DNA from: Gossypium raimondii
Lineage: Eukaryota > Streptophyta > Magnoliopsida > Malvales > Malvaceae
NCBI RefSeq assembly: GCF_025698545.1
Contig: NC_068569.1
Location: forward strand, 15,376,001-15,440,000
Length of the DNA: 64,000 nucleotides
Reading direction: 5' to 3'
Within the stretch, counting starts at the first letter, position 1. Each line of letters begins with the position of its first letter. A program made the position numbers and the translations under genes. The notes under the pieces were generated by a model that saw only the letters and a program-made list of their open reading frames with translations, was not told the origin of the DNA and did no database searches. This document shows positions 26,701 through 38,290 of the stretch, piece after piece.

Positions 26701-29700
26701 CGGATTGAGCTCAGTCGGTAGGTATTTACTAAAAAAATATATTTAAATGGTTAGGAGATATCACATTATCAATAATAATTTAAATGACGTATATAGCTAA
26801 TCCCGTATTTGCTATGTCGGTCCGAGAATCGACTAAATCGTAGTTCTGATACCAACAAATGTAACACCCCTTACCTATATGCGTCACTGGAATAGGGTAC
26901 GAGGCATTACCAGAGTTTTTCGAATTATTTTTTTCATTATTACGAGTTAAATACTATTCTTTTATTGAAACATATTATGACGTCCCTTAGATGGGCCTCC
27001 AAAGCCCAAAACATACATCGATATCAAACCAAATCAACCAATCCAATTCAACATATTTTCAAGATAGATTTACGCATATCTATAAGATAACCTCATCACA
27101 TACCAAAACCAGGATTTGATAGCCATACCAATGGCTAACTTTACATTCATTTCACATTAACATTTACTTTATCAACTTATACACTCCATTGATTCCAAAA
27201 TAAAGTTTCTTGATATACCAAAATGTTGAAGTTGATAGTGAGATGATTCTCCGACCGAATCCATCCTCCGAGCTCTTAATACTACGAATTAGGGAAAAAA
27301 GAAACAGGGTAAGCATGTTGTGTTAGTAAGCTCATTAACAAGAATTATACTTACCTAATATTTTCAATACAATACAATAAATATTCATACATCCATTCAA
27401 TTTACCATTTACCTATCACACACAAACTCAACCAAAACATTAATCAAATAGCATCATATGAGTTCAATACAAAGATTAATTATTGATGAGCTCATCAATT
27501 CCATGTTTTTTTTTACCTTTATTATTCCTCATATTTATCCCGTTGAATTTTCTCGAAATTTTGATGGATTTTCAGAGGTACACTTTTAGCGTACTATTCT
27601 GGGTCCGTCAATTCATATTCATGTGTGCACATTTCCATTTCAGAGAGTACACTCCCGCGAACCTCATCCTTACAGCGGGATTACCAGTCCAAGCTAAATC
27701 CCCTATAATATAAACTTATAGAGTATTGTTGGGATTACCAGTCTAGGCTAAATCCCCTCCAACGACAATTTACTCTAATGAGCTTGGATCTGAATTACCA
27801 GTCCAGGCTAAATTTAGACCCTAATTCGAATTACCCGTCCAAGCTAAATCTATTTTACACATATTATTCGGAAGGGCTATATTAGGATAGGATCACCCGT
27901 CCGGGTTAGATTTTTTTTTTTACCGTCAATTCCTTTTTAAAGATCCATCGAATTTTTCTTTCATTCAACCGGGATTTCTTCCCCTTTTTTATCAAACATA
28001 TCAATGTTTCATAAATTTTCATACAATCAACATTTAAATCATATTCACATCAATAACATACACTTCAAGCATTTAAGAATATAATTCAGGTTACACGAAC
28101 TTACCTTGATACTTGTTCATATAAAAAAATCTACTAATCCCGAACTTTTTCCTTTCCTCGATCTAGCTTCGTATTTGAATTTTTTGGATATAAATAAATT
28201 TAATCATCAATTTAATACATTTCATGTTCATATGTAACATTCTCTATAATTCCACTACTATTTATAGTTCATTCAAAGTTATCTACATGAGTCATAGTCA
28301 CTAAATTATTTATATCTCAAGCTACAGAATTCCAAATTAAAAACCGCTTGGTGTTTCTGAAACTAGACTCAAATACCTTTCTACCATAAAATATTTAGAA
28401 TTTTTGGTTCAGTCAATAAGTACAGTAAAATCTTCAAACTTACCCCTATTCTGCTGTCTGATAGCTTCGACCTTTCTTTGCTAAAAATCAATTATCTCTT
28501 AGTAAAAAATTTAGATAATGTTTCCGTTTGTTTCTATTGAAAATAGACTCATTAATAATTTAAAAATATAAATTTTAACCCCTAATCATTTTTTTCCAAT
28601 TTTTAATGATTTTCCAAAGTCAGAACAGGGGAACCCGAATTCATTCTGACCTTTTCTCACAAAATTTATTATATCTCATGATTTATAATTCCATTACTTA
28701 CACCATTTTTCTATGAGAAACTAGACTAAATAAGCTTTAATTCCATTTTTTTATCCTCTAATTCAATTTCCACAATTTATGGTGATTTTTTTAAAGTTAG
28801 CCTATTGCTGCTGTCTAAAACTGCTTTAGTGTAAGATTGTTATTACCATTTTTCCCCTAAGCTTTTAATAAATGATAATTTCATCCCTGCTCAATTAACC
28901 TCTCAATTAAGCTAATTTTTCTCAATTAACACTTTATTCTTCCACTTTAAACTACTTGATAACCTTTGGGAATCAAAATTTCAGCACTAGACTTTAATTC
29001 CAACTTTTCACAATTAGGTCCTAAAAATCAATTTCTATTGAAATTACCTAATAAAATCATCTCATAAACAAATTAAAGCTTAAATTTAATGCTATTTAAT
29101 CATAAACTTACAGCACTCAACCATGGTGACTTTCAATTTCATCCATGAAATAAAAAACTAATGAATTTAATAGTAGAACCTAATTGTAAAAGTCTTAAAA
29201 ACACAAAAATTACAAGAAAAAGGAAAGGATTAACTCACTTGTTGCAAAAATTATGAAATACCAGCTTTAAGAACCCCTCCTATGGCGTTTTGGCTGATGA
29301 GTATGAAGAGAAATCACAAGAAATCTAGATATTTCTACATTAGTCCTAATTTATTTAGTTAATTATGCAATATTCCAATTTTTCCCTTAAATCATCCATT
29401 TTCTCGCAGATTTCATGCCCTTGCCGTCTAGCCCAAATAAATTTTGGGTCTAAGTGCCTTTTAAATCCTTTCTCATTAGACACTTAAGCTATTTAATCAT
29501 CCCAGCCACTTTTACATTTTTTTCAATTTAGTCCTTTTCATTTAATTGACTACCCAAACATTAAAATTTTCTAACGAAATTTTAATACCACATTACTAAC
29601 ATTTCATAAACATTTATAAAAATATTTTCGACTCAGTTGTACGAGATCGAGGTCTCGATACCTTTTTTTACCCAATTTCTTTAATAATTTCTTTTTCTAG

Positions 29701-30000
29701 CTAACCACTAAATCAGTAATTTTTTTTCTATCGGTATTTTCATACTATTTTCCTATCATATCAATATTCATGCAAAAATATTAAAATAAATTCCTCTTTA
29801 ATTTGGATTTGTGGTTACGAAACCACTATTCCGATAACCTTGAATTTAGACCATTACATTGGGTTAGTCTTTTACAAATATAGACAGATTTATATAAAAT
29901 TTTAAACCTATATTTTGGGTCGGGCTGGGCTTGGACAAATATAAAATATGTTAATATCATATTTAATCCCTGCGGGAACCTGGTCCACGGGCACCTCTAG

Positions 30001-30442
30001 TCTTATCTCCTGGTTATCTCATTTATACAAAATATTTATATTTTTAATTATTTATTAGTGAATTTGACCCAATACAAAGAAAATGGATATTGTAAACAAA
30101 AATTCACAAGTTGGGCTTGTAAAGATAAACTCCAATCCATATACAATAGGCCTTCAACAACGCTTGGGCTTGAGCTTTGGCAAAGCAAGATGAGTTTCCA
30201 CGTATAAAACTATTCACTGTGAAACCAAAACAAGCACGTGGGTGCTAGCACCGAGGCAATATGGTTTTTTACCGTCGTGCAACATGTTGGGTGTCAGTGT
30301 GTCGTGCTCTTATCCAAAGTCAAAGGGGAGAGGGCGTTTCACTTTCCCTTTACGCGATACTGGAAAACACAGTACTATCGACAGCCGTTGTAAGGGATAA
30401 GTATGGTAAGTGATTATGGGAGATTGAGAGAAATATTGAAAG
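30001..30442. other. Gene-free spacer between repeat elements
   Basis: Mixed-composition sequence between the composite and the first solo LTR. No coding signal or repeat is recognised. Confidence 0.4.
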
Positions 30443-31879
30443 ATATGTGTAATAGCCCGATTTTTATTTTAATTGGACAAAGTGGTTTTGGGACCACAAA
30501 TCCGAGTTAGAAAAATATTTTAAAATTATTTTTGGCATTTATAATGAGTGAATTACTATGTGTGAAAATTTTGTATAAAAATTTAATTGTTCGAGGGTTC
30601 AATTTGATAAAAAGAGCTTAATCGCGTAAAATAAAATTTAGGGGTTAAATTTAAAAGTACCCAATTGTTGTTGTCTTTTTAAATGGGAGAAGTTAAGAAA
30701 CAATTAGCCCATAAATTAGATAGTGGGTGGCAATGGTCAACATTGCCCTTGTATTATGTGTTTTATAATTTATTCAAATAAGGTTAAAATAGTAAATTAA
30801 AATACATGTTAATATAGGTTAATTAAAACAAAAAAAAATTAAATTCTTCATCATCTTCCTTCTATTGTAAAATTTGAAACAAGAGAAAAAGAGTAAAACC
30901 TAGCTATATTCGGCCATTGATGAGCTCAAATTAAGGTTAGTTCTTTGTTCGGTTTTTGATAATTTTTACATTTTTTGAGATCGTTGCTTTGTGTACTACA
31001 AGACCCATGTTTTAATTTTTGGAATTGGTGTTAATTTTGTGATATGCCATTGATGAGTTCTTGAGCTTTGTGATAGTTGATGATGAAATATGAAAGATAA
31101 GTGAAAGATTAACATGTTTTGTCTTTGAATTTTTGGTGAAATTGAGTAATTAGGACTAATTTGTGAAATTAAATTTTTGAGGGACCAAAATGTGAAATAA
31201 ATGAATTATGTGGACTTGTATGAACACTAGGGATATTCGGCCCTTGTATATTTTAGACAAATTTTGTGTATTTTGTGTTTTATGCAATATGGACTAAATT
31301 GCAAAAGTGTAAATGTCAGAGGCAAAATGGTAATTTATCCATTTATATGTTTTTGGATTAAATTGAATATAATAATATTTAAAATAGCTCATTTTGAATA
31401 TATTTAGATCAAGAACCAAAGAAATCAGAGTTGGATCGGGAAAAAACTAAAGTCGTCGACTAATTGCCCGGTTTCGATTTTTCACTATCCGAGATAAGTC
31501 TACTAGTTATTTAACGTATTTAAATCAATATATATTTATGTATATCTATTGTATTTTCGTTGAGCTATAATTAAAAAAAATTTGATTGAATAAGTTTGAA
31601 ATATAAATGATATATATGTATATACCATATTCGAATATATGAATATATGCCTATATAAGTCTTTAAATTAAATGTAAGTACTTAATGGTATATAGATAAA
31701 TATATATACATTGTTTGAATATTAAATATGTATCTATATGTTTATGTTATTGAAAATATTTGATGTATGAGGATTATAAATGTAAACACAAAATTGAATA
31801 TATATATATATATATGTACATTCATGTATAATCTTTGAGTTTGATTAAATGTATGTATATTGCATTTGCATAGATAATT

Positions 31880-31887
31880 TCGAATAA

Positions 31888-31924
<37 letters not shown>

Positions 31925-32014
31925 AGTTGAAGCATATATGTATATATGTTTAAATAGGTCTTGAACATATTTCGAGGTGTGAATGTTATATATATATATA
32001 TATATATATATATA
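31880..32014. repeat. TA microsatellite runs inside the solo LTR
   Basis: Several TA runs, including about 16 units near 31890-31921 and 13 near 31988-32014. Further runs occur near 31797-31816 and 32932-32964. They are likely expansions within the LTR. Confidence 0.85.
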
Positions 32015-32285
32015 GGTAGTATTGCATATGTACGAATATATATGTAAAAGTTATTTTCTAATAGGTGTATATGTATATATAAATATATGTTAAGTTCTTG
32101 TATTGAATTTAGTTAAGTAATAATATATAAATATATATGTGTGTTTATAAATTTATAAGTGTTTGAATTGAATTGAAGACATGATTTATAAACTTTTATT
32201 TGCTTGGACATGAACTACAATGAACATGTGTTTGTTATAAAGAATTATTTGAGGAAATATTTTGTATATGTGAAATTGAAATTTT

Positions 32286-32490
32286 CAGACTTAAAGTCTA
32301 GCAGGTTTAATGCCGGTGATATAATTCAGACTTAAAGTCTAGCAGGCTTAAGGCCGGTGATATAATTCAGACTTAAAGTCTAGCAGGTTTAAGGCCAGTG
32401 AAATAATTCGGACTTTAAGTCTAGCAGACTAATTGCTGGTGAATTGAATCAGGTTTTTTTTTTTTAAACCTAGCAGGCTAGTTGCCGGTG
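32286..32490 (+). repeat. Tandem array of about five 41-bp units inside the solo LTR
   Basis: The unit has the form 'cagacttaaagtctagcagg' followed by about 21 bases ending in 'gccggtgatataatt'. The first three copies are near-identical; copies four and five drift, and the last contains a T run. The inner 'gacttaaagtc' is a perfect palindrome, so each unit carries a small dyad. Confidence 0.88.
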
Positions 32491-32930
32491 AACTTGTTTA
32501 AAAATGTGTGAGTTGTGCAGACTTAAGTATTTGAAGGAGTTTGTGTTTTTATTCGGCATAAGTAGTTGACAAATTTATGTATATATCTATGCATTTGTTA
32601 ATGTAATTGGAAGTTATATATATACGTGTTAATGTATGTGTATTTGGCATAAGAAATTGAGGAAATATACTATTGCGTATAGGGAACTTAAATATGTATA
32701 GTTATTGTATGCAAGTAATTGTCGATCAAGAAAGCATTGACTTATCATGTTTAAGTATGAGTTAGGTAAAAAAATTTATGATTAATATACAAATACGTGT
32801 GATGGGTTATGAAATGTGATTAATGTATCCATATTTATATTCAAGTATATGTACAGGGTAAGTTCACATATACCTTTAGTTATATGTTTATAATAAATAC
32901 ATGTACCCACTCGGTCTTTATATTTGTTAA

Positions 32931-32967
<37 letters not shown>

Positions 32968-33721
32968 TTTCATATATATAATTATTATTAGGTTTCTATG
33001 AGTTTAGTGATATGTAATTTGACAGGTAAAGAAGTGTTCTATTATATTAGATTGACATTTACATGTATTTGTATAAACACATATGTATATTCGGTATTGA
33101 TAGTTATTGAATATATATGTATATAAATAAGTATTCGGTTATACACCACTTCATGTGTATGTATATTTAATTATAAGTATTACATAATAGGATATGTGAA
33201 GGTTAATTACATTGTATATTTATGGAATCAGAAATTATTTGGTATTTATGTAATGTTTTAATATTAAATTTTTGGTTTACTATAGACTTACTAAGCTATA
33301 AAAGCTTACTTCATTTGTTTATGTCTTTCTGTTTTATAGTTTTAAAGATCAAGCCTCAAATCGTAAGCAAGTTCATCACCCTATCTGCAGTCTCGGTATT
33401 TAAAATGTTTAAATTCTAGCTATGGCATGTACAAACTAGATAAATGTGTTGAAGGTCGTATTTTGTAATAGTGTATATGAATATAATAGCCATACTAATA
33501 TGGTTTATTTACTTATGAATTTGCTAGTTTGTAATGTCTTTGTTTACTTTAAATGGTTAGAAGGGAAAATTTAAAATTTGCATATTTAATTTTAGGCTCT
33601 AATTATCATATGTAACTGTTAAAATTATTGAACTTTAATGAATGTTTGCTCTGTGTTATGCTTAGTAATGCCTCCTAACCCTAACTTGGCGACGGATACG
33701 GGTTAGGGGTGTTACAATATG

Positions 33722-34235
33722 ATTGTTGAGTAAGCTGAGTTTTGAACCATTTATGACTGTGTTAAATTAGTATGGGATGTTAAGTGAAAAGAAGTTATAG
33801 TAGAAATTGATTGTGTTATAATTATTAAAGATATTTTTGGTGGTCTTAAAGGACAAAAGAATAAAAATTTGATCTCAAGAATCAAAAAGTTATATAAGCG
33901 TGATTAGCTTGTGATCATTAAACAGATTCTAAGTAAAATGAATTTTACTTCCTACATTTTGGCAGGATTAATGAAAGAGTTTTCAATTGATCCCCAAGTA
34001 TTCCATGTAGTTCTTGCTAAAATTGTTGATCAGATTCAATTAGATAATCAATCCTTACAATCTAATTCTAATGGCGCTTTTATTAGTTTGTAATTGCTTC
34101 AATCCTATTTTTACTAAAATAAAAAAATATGGTACTATTTTCACTGTTGACGATATAACTATGTGTCATTGGCATATGAGAATACGCACGTGTTTCCATA
34201 ACATTTACTGAGGGCATTCTCGCTACAAGATTATA
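33722..34235. other. Spacer between the two solo LTRs
   Basis: About 510 bp of AT-rich DNA with a 60-codon open frame (33911-34093) of no recognised family. No gene is called. Confidence 0.4.
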
Positions 34236-34240
34236 AATTC

Positions 34241-36522
34241 TGTAACACTCTTATACTCAACCTGATCGCCAAGTTAAGATATCGAAATGCTACATTTGTT
34301 GCCAAAGCAAAGATAATCAAATTCGTTTCATTCTGAATACTTGTTTAATCACATTGATCAATTTAAGCTTTTGATATGCCTTAGTATCATTTTCGAGTCT
34401 GATACAGGTTTATTGCAGCCTTTAAAATAGTCTAAAGAGGAACAGAGACTAGAGTGAAAGGCTTTCAAAATTTAGGGGTGACATCACGATGTTGGGGTGT
34501 TCCTTGCTACGACTTCACAAACTGACTTATGTCGTCGCGATGTGGTTCCTTCGTCATCACGTCAAGAATTCTATTTCCCATGTTTTTATCATATTTTTAA
34601 GTTTTTAACATCCAAGTCCCTTTTCAAAGCTCAAAATTCAATTAATTCGACTCATTTCACATAGCAAATCATTCAGATTTAAGTATTTATATTTTCAAAT
34701 CCACATAATATAACACGATATTCAAACAAAAATAACAATGCTTATAAAATTGACACAATTATCAAAGTTTTACAAGTAAGTCCATTAGAGATTCACACTT
34801 ACAAATACAATTTATTTTTTCTACATACCATGACCCATTAATTTATTAATTAGGACTTCATCAAATCATTTTATGAGAATCACTTGCCTAGTACCATAAC
34901 AAAGCATTTGAATTTATTTTATGTATTTTCAAGTCCATTATTTGCAACAATTCCTTAGTATTATCACTCTTCTATTATTTTGCTTCCTCCTCTCTTCATT
35001 CCACATCCTTAATATATATTTTCTTCTACATAATTTTTTCTCTTAATGATCATGCCTATGTGTGACATTAATTAAGGTTTTTTTAATTACACAATACTCT
35101 TATCAAGGTTGTACATTTGAGTGTCAGTCAATAAAATTATTTATATCTTGGCCTATAGGATTCGAAATTAGAATATGCTTTTTATTCTTGAAACTACACT
35201 CGATGAAATTTTTACCATAAAAATTTCAAAATTTTTACTTATTCCAATTAATACAGTAAATTCTTTAAAATTTTCCCTATTTTGTTGCTAGGCAACTGTG
35301 ACCCTTCTTCACTAAAAATTAAAGTTCTTAAGTTAGAACAGGGGAATCTGAAATCAATCTGAACTTGTCTCACAAAAATTCATATATCTCATAATATAAA
35401 ATTCTTTTACTTACACCGTTTCTTCTATGTAAAACTAGGCTCAATAGGATTTAATTTCATACTTTAATTAACCTCTAATTCGGTTATACAATTTTTGGTA
35501 AAATTTCAAAGTCAAACTACTACTACTGTCCAAAATTGTTTTAGTGCAAAATGTTGGTAACAAAGTTTATAACACCCTCATTTCCTTTCTCTACAATATT
35601 TCCCATCACTTCCTCTTATTTCCCTTCACTAACATATTAAGAACATACAACTTTATATAAGAAAATTCACTTTAACATCATTTTCATGCTTTTTTTAATA
35701 ATATCAAACTTAAAATATATTGAAATCTTGATGTTTTTACATTGTCCTATTGACTTTAAACTTTAACTTGTTTTCTCTTTCCTCCAACTTCTATTTTTTT
35801 GAATTTAAGATAATATTCTTGCTCTCCATAGTCTCTCTATCACTTTTATCTCTTGGTGATTATGGAAATTCCTTGAAATTCTAGGTGAAAATGATGGATT
35901 TTTGGTGGAAGGATCAAATTGTAACGAAAGAAAAGTTTTTTACATCTCTCCCCCTCACTCACATTAGAAAGATGGGAGGATCATCTCTTTTTTTTCATCA
36001 TCTTTCTCTCCTTTTATACTAGCTATTTATAAGAAAATATTAATAAAATATCTTATTAAAATATTAATAAAGTAATATTTATCTAATTAAATAATTATAA
36101 AATATCATCAAAATATCCCTACATCATCATTGCCTTCTAGAGTTCTCTCTCTTTCTAATTGATCATTTTGTCCTTGAATAATCACTTAATTTGGTAAAAT
36201 TACAATTTAGTCCCTTATACTTTTTTGCTTATTCAATTTGGTTCTTATTAATCCATTTTCCTAAATTTCTAGATCTTTCTACCTTTAGCATATTTGCACT
36301 ATTGGCTTTTCACTTTAACTTTTCCATATTTATACTTATGCCACAAAACTTTTTGCATATATACAATTTAGTCCCTTCCTTAATTTAATACATTATGTTT
36401 TGCTTCTTGATTTAACTTTCTTTTGATATCTTGCAACTTTCGTTTTCTTTGATTTTATAGATTTTTTTGCTAAGATTTTATCTCATATTATTTACTACAA
36501 ATGGAATTTTGAAGATGTTACA
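34241..36522 (-). mobile_element. Solo LTR of a Ty3/gypsy element (about 2.28 kb), reverse orientation
   Basis: Bounded by TGTAACACTC and GATGTTACA with a perfect 5-bp target duplication AATTC at 34236-34240 and 36523-36527. Reverse orientation is inferred because the left end, read on the minus strand, gives 'acttggcgatcagg...gagtgttaca', matching the 3' end style of the other solo LTR. The stretch at about 35150-35550 is diverged kin of the composite LTR at 28310-28800, so the families are related. No internal region remains. Confidence 0.88.
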
Positions 36523-36650
36523 AATTCCCTATATAAAGGAATTGCAAGCAGTAAACCTCTCTCGCAGAAATCAACAAGCAAAGGAAAGGAATCCAATTTT
36601 GCCGATTTACCAACTTTGACTTTGGGAGGAAGGAATCAGAGGGAAAAACA

Positions 36651-37819
36651 ACGGTGGAAGAGGGACAAGTAATCAGCTGCCACACTGTTGAGTCATGGAA
36701 AGAGCAGCTTCAGTTGGCTGAAGAGTCCAAGAAACTGGTAAAAATCCATGTTTTGTTTGTTTATTTGATCATCATGTTTTGACTTTTAAGACCCTCAATT
36801 GACTTGAATTTGGATTTTGATTTTCAATAATTAAGTAATTTTCTGTCCTGTCTCATTAAAGGGGACAATTGAATATTTATATACATTGTTACTATTCGTG
36901 GAATTGACGTTCTTAGTAGACTCTATGCATGTTGGACACGTATACTGTTTTGGGATGCCAGTTGGATTTTGTGGTCCCTACATGCGAACTCCTTAGGTAT
37001 ATGCCAGCTGAGACCGCGAGCTCCCCTTGCGAGCACCTCGTGGCATGTGTGAGCTGAGACAGTGAATTCCCGTTGCTGACTTCTCACTGTAAAGCTTGCG
37101 CATATCCATCTGGTAGGGCTTAACCGTGTGTCCAAGCTATGTGGAATGGTCCAGCCCGTGTGACTCCTGTACCTTGCTCCAATTTTCCGTTTTTCACTCC
37201 TTTTGCTCCCAAATGCTCTCTAAGTATAAAAACATGAATTTAAAGGATTATGAGCATAAAATTCACCATTAACATCGAATAATCACCCAAAAACGCATTA
37301 AGAATGAGACTAAAACATGTTATTTTTAACACCTATCAATGATATTTTAAAAGCTTTATCATACTCAAGCTAAGATTTTCTTGGGTTGGACGTGGTGCAT
37401 TTTACAGCTTCATGGAGCGGGACATGTCATGTTATTGCACCAGTCCTGGCAGATCTTGCTAAGAAGCTGCCTAATGTAACATACTTGAAGGTGGATGTGG
37501 ATGAATTGAAGGTAGCGTTATGTAATTAGATTTTGATTTGTATTAAACTTTGACTGAATAAAAGGATGGTAGAAGTAGTTATTGTTTTCTTGACGAATTC
37601 ATTGTTTTATTTATCTCTCAGACCGTGGCGGAGGAATGGAATGTGGAGGCCATGCCAACTTTTATCTATCTCAAAGAAGGCAATTTGATTGACAAAGTTG
37701 TGGGGGCAAAGAAAGATGAGTTGCAACAGAGAATAGTCTTGACCAACTTGGTGCACAAGTATGAAATAGAACTTGTATTCTACTGCTTCAACTTTGTTTC
37801 TGAAACTAGAATATCATAA
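36651..37819 (+). pseudogene. Thioredoxin h relic with altered active site
   Basis: Three homologous exons are visible: 36651-36737 (EEGQVISCHTVESWKEQL), about 37393-37511 ([12 protein letters not shown] ... KVDVDELK) and 37622-37819 ([20 protein letters not shown]). They cover most of the 110-120 aa thioredoxin h fold. The first active-site Cys is replaced: WCGPC reads WSGTC. The codon where the start ATG belongs is ACG. I see no acceptor that joins exon 2 in phase, and the C-terminus runs into unrelated sequence before its stop. Intron 1 is enlarged to about 650 bp by repeat-like DNA. Disulfide reductase activity could not be expected even if translated. Neighbour order matches Arabidopsis thioredoxin h loci, so this is probably the decayed local orthologue. 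Confidence 0.75.
36890..37350. repeat. Repeat-like, GC-richer insert in the thioredoxin relic intron
   Basis: This segment is less AT-rich than its surroundings and ends with phrases such as 'aagtataaaaacatgaattt' that recall transposon or LTR tails in plant genomes. No ends or target duplication were found, so the assignment is tentative. Confidence 0.3.
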
Positions 37820-38290
37820 AGATCTGTCTTTGGACAGATACGAAATAATATGCCGTTCTTGTGTTCTGCTACTATTTGCTTCAGTATATTAAAATTGCTT
37901 GTTTTTCTGAGCTCAGGAATTGACTTCCCTGTTAATAGCAAATAAAATCTGGAAACAATAATGATCCATTTCTTGAAATCAATGTTGAACAATACTGTTA
38001 ACTGCTTTGCATTTTGAGAATGAATTTGGCGCTCCTCTCAGTAGAAAGAGATGGCCAAAAATGGGATTTCAAACTCAGATATTAACAGGCTAGCTTGCCA
38101 TCAGCCCCCATTTCTTTACAGAGCATTCTTTTCATGCATGGTGAGTTTAATGACGGCTGCCTAAGTAACACAAATAAAACAATAGTGAAATAGAATTTAG
38201 ACAGTGAAACTGGGATGTCTTCTCCACCTATTTTCTTGCACCTTGTTTTCCTTCCCAGCTCTCGGACTTGTGGTGTTGTCTAGGCAATGT
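37820..38290. other. Spacer between thioredoxin relic and beta-galactosidase
   Basis: 3' flank of both loci, which converge. No coding signal is seen. Confidence 0.4.

Larger units (their letters stand above)
19962..29858. mobile_element. Head-to-head Ty3/gypsy LTR retroelement composite (fossil)
   Basis: The 9.9 kb insertion is bounded by the 5-bp target duplication TTGGG (19957-19961 and 29859-29863) and by TGTAAC...TTACA ends. Parts in order: reverse-oriented LTR piece 19962-20325; forward LTR 20326-23267; forward primer-binding site, gag and protease start to about 24990; forward LTR fragment about 24992-25148; reverse protease and gag about 25150-26859; reverse LTR 26860-29858. Reverse transcriptase, RNase H and integrase are absent. 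The most economical reading is a minus-strand element whose 3' LTR was hit by a plus-strand relative, followed by internal losses. Both halves are broken, each with several breaks. LTR halves look roughly 92-94% identical by eye, suggesting a few million years. Confidence 0.85.
19536..30000. mobile_element. Older hAT-like small transposon interrupted by the LTR composite
   Basis: The left part (19536-19961) starts near 'ctagacttgttcataggtcggg' positions and contains a second GC-rich block with 'cctgacccgacccgactc' at about 19703. The right part (29864-30000) has 'gggtcgggctgggctt' and ends with 'cacgggcacctctag'. The two edges are loosely complementary, like the small element at 1288-1945. 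Removing the LTR insertion leaves one small non-coding element of about 560 bp. A degenerate direct repeat (tttatct / tcttatct) may be its target duplication, but this is uncertain. Confidence 0.5.
30448..33716 (+). mobile_element. Solo LTR of a Ty3/gypsy element (about 3.27 kb)
   Basis: Begins TGTAATAGCCC and ends GGGGTGTTACA, with a perfect 5-bp target duplication ATATG at 30443-30447 and 33717-33721. No internal region is present, so this is the product of LTR-LTR recombination. The end motif 'ggcgacgg...gggttagggg' is shared in style with the solo LTR at 34.2 kb. It contains many TA microsatellites and a 41-bp tandem array. Age cannot be read from a single LTR. Confidence 0.92.

Noticed and set aside
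32286-32490. Regular repeat array resembling a CRISPR
   Set aside because: Units are contiguous with no unique spacers, lie inside a plant LTR, and the genome is eukaryotic.
36651-37819. Functional monothiol thioredoxin
   Set aside because: Natural monothiol forms usually keep the first Cys, whereas here it is the one lost; the start codon and exon-2 phase are also gone.
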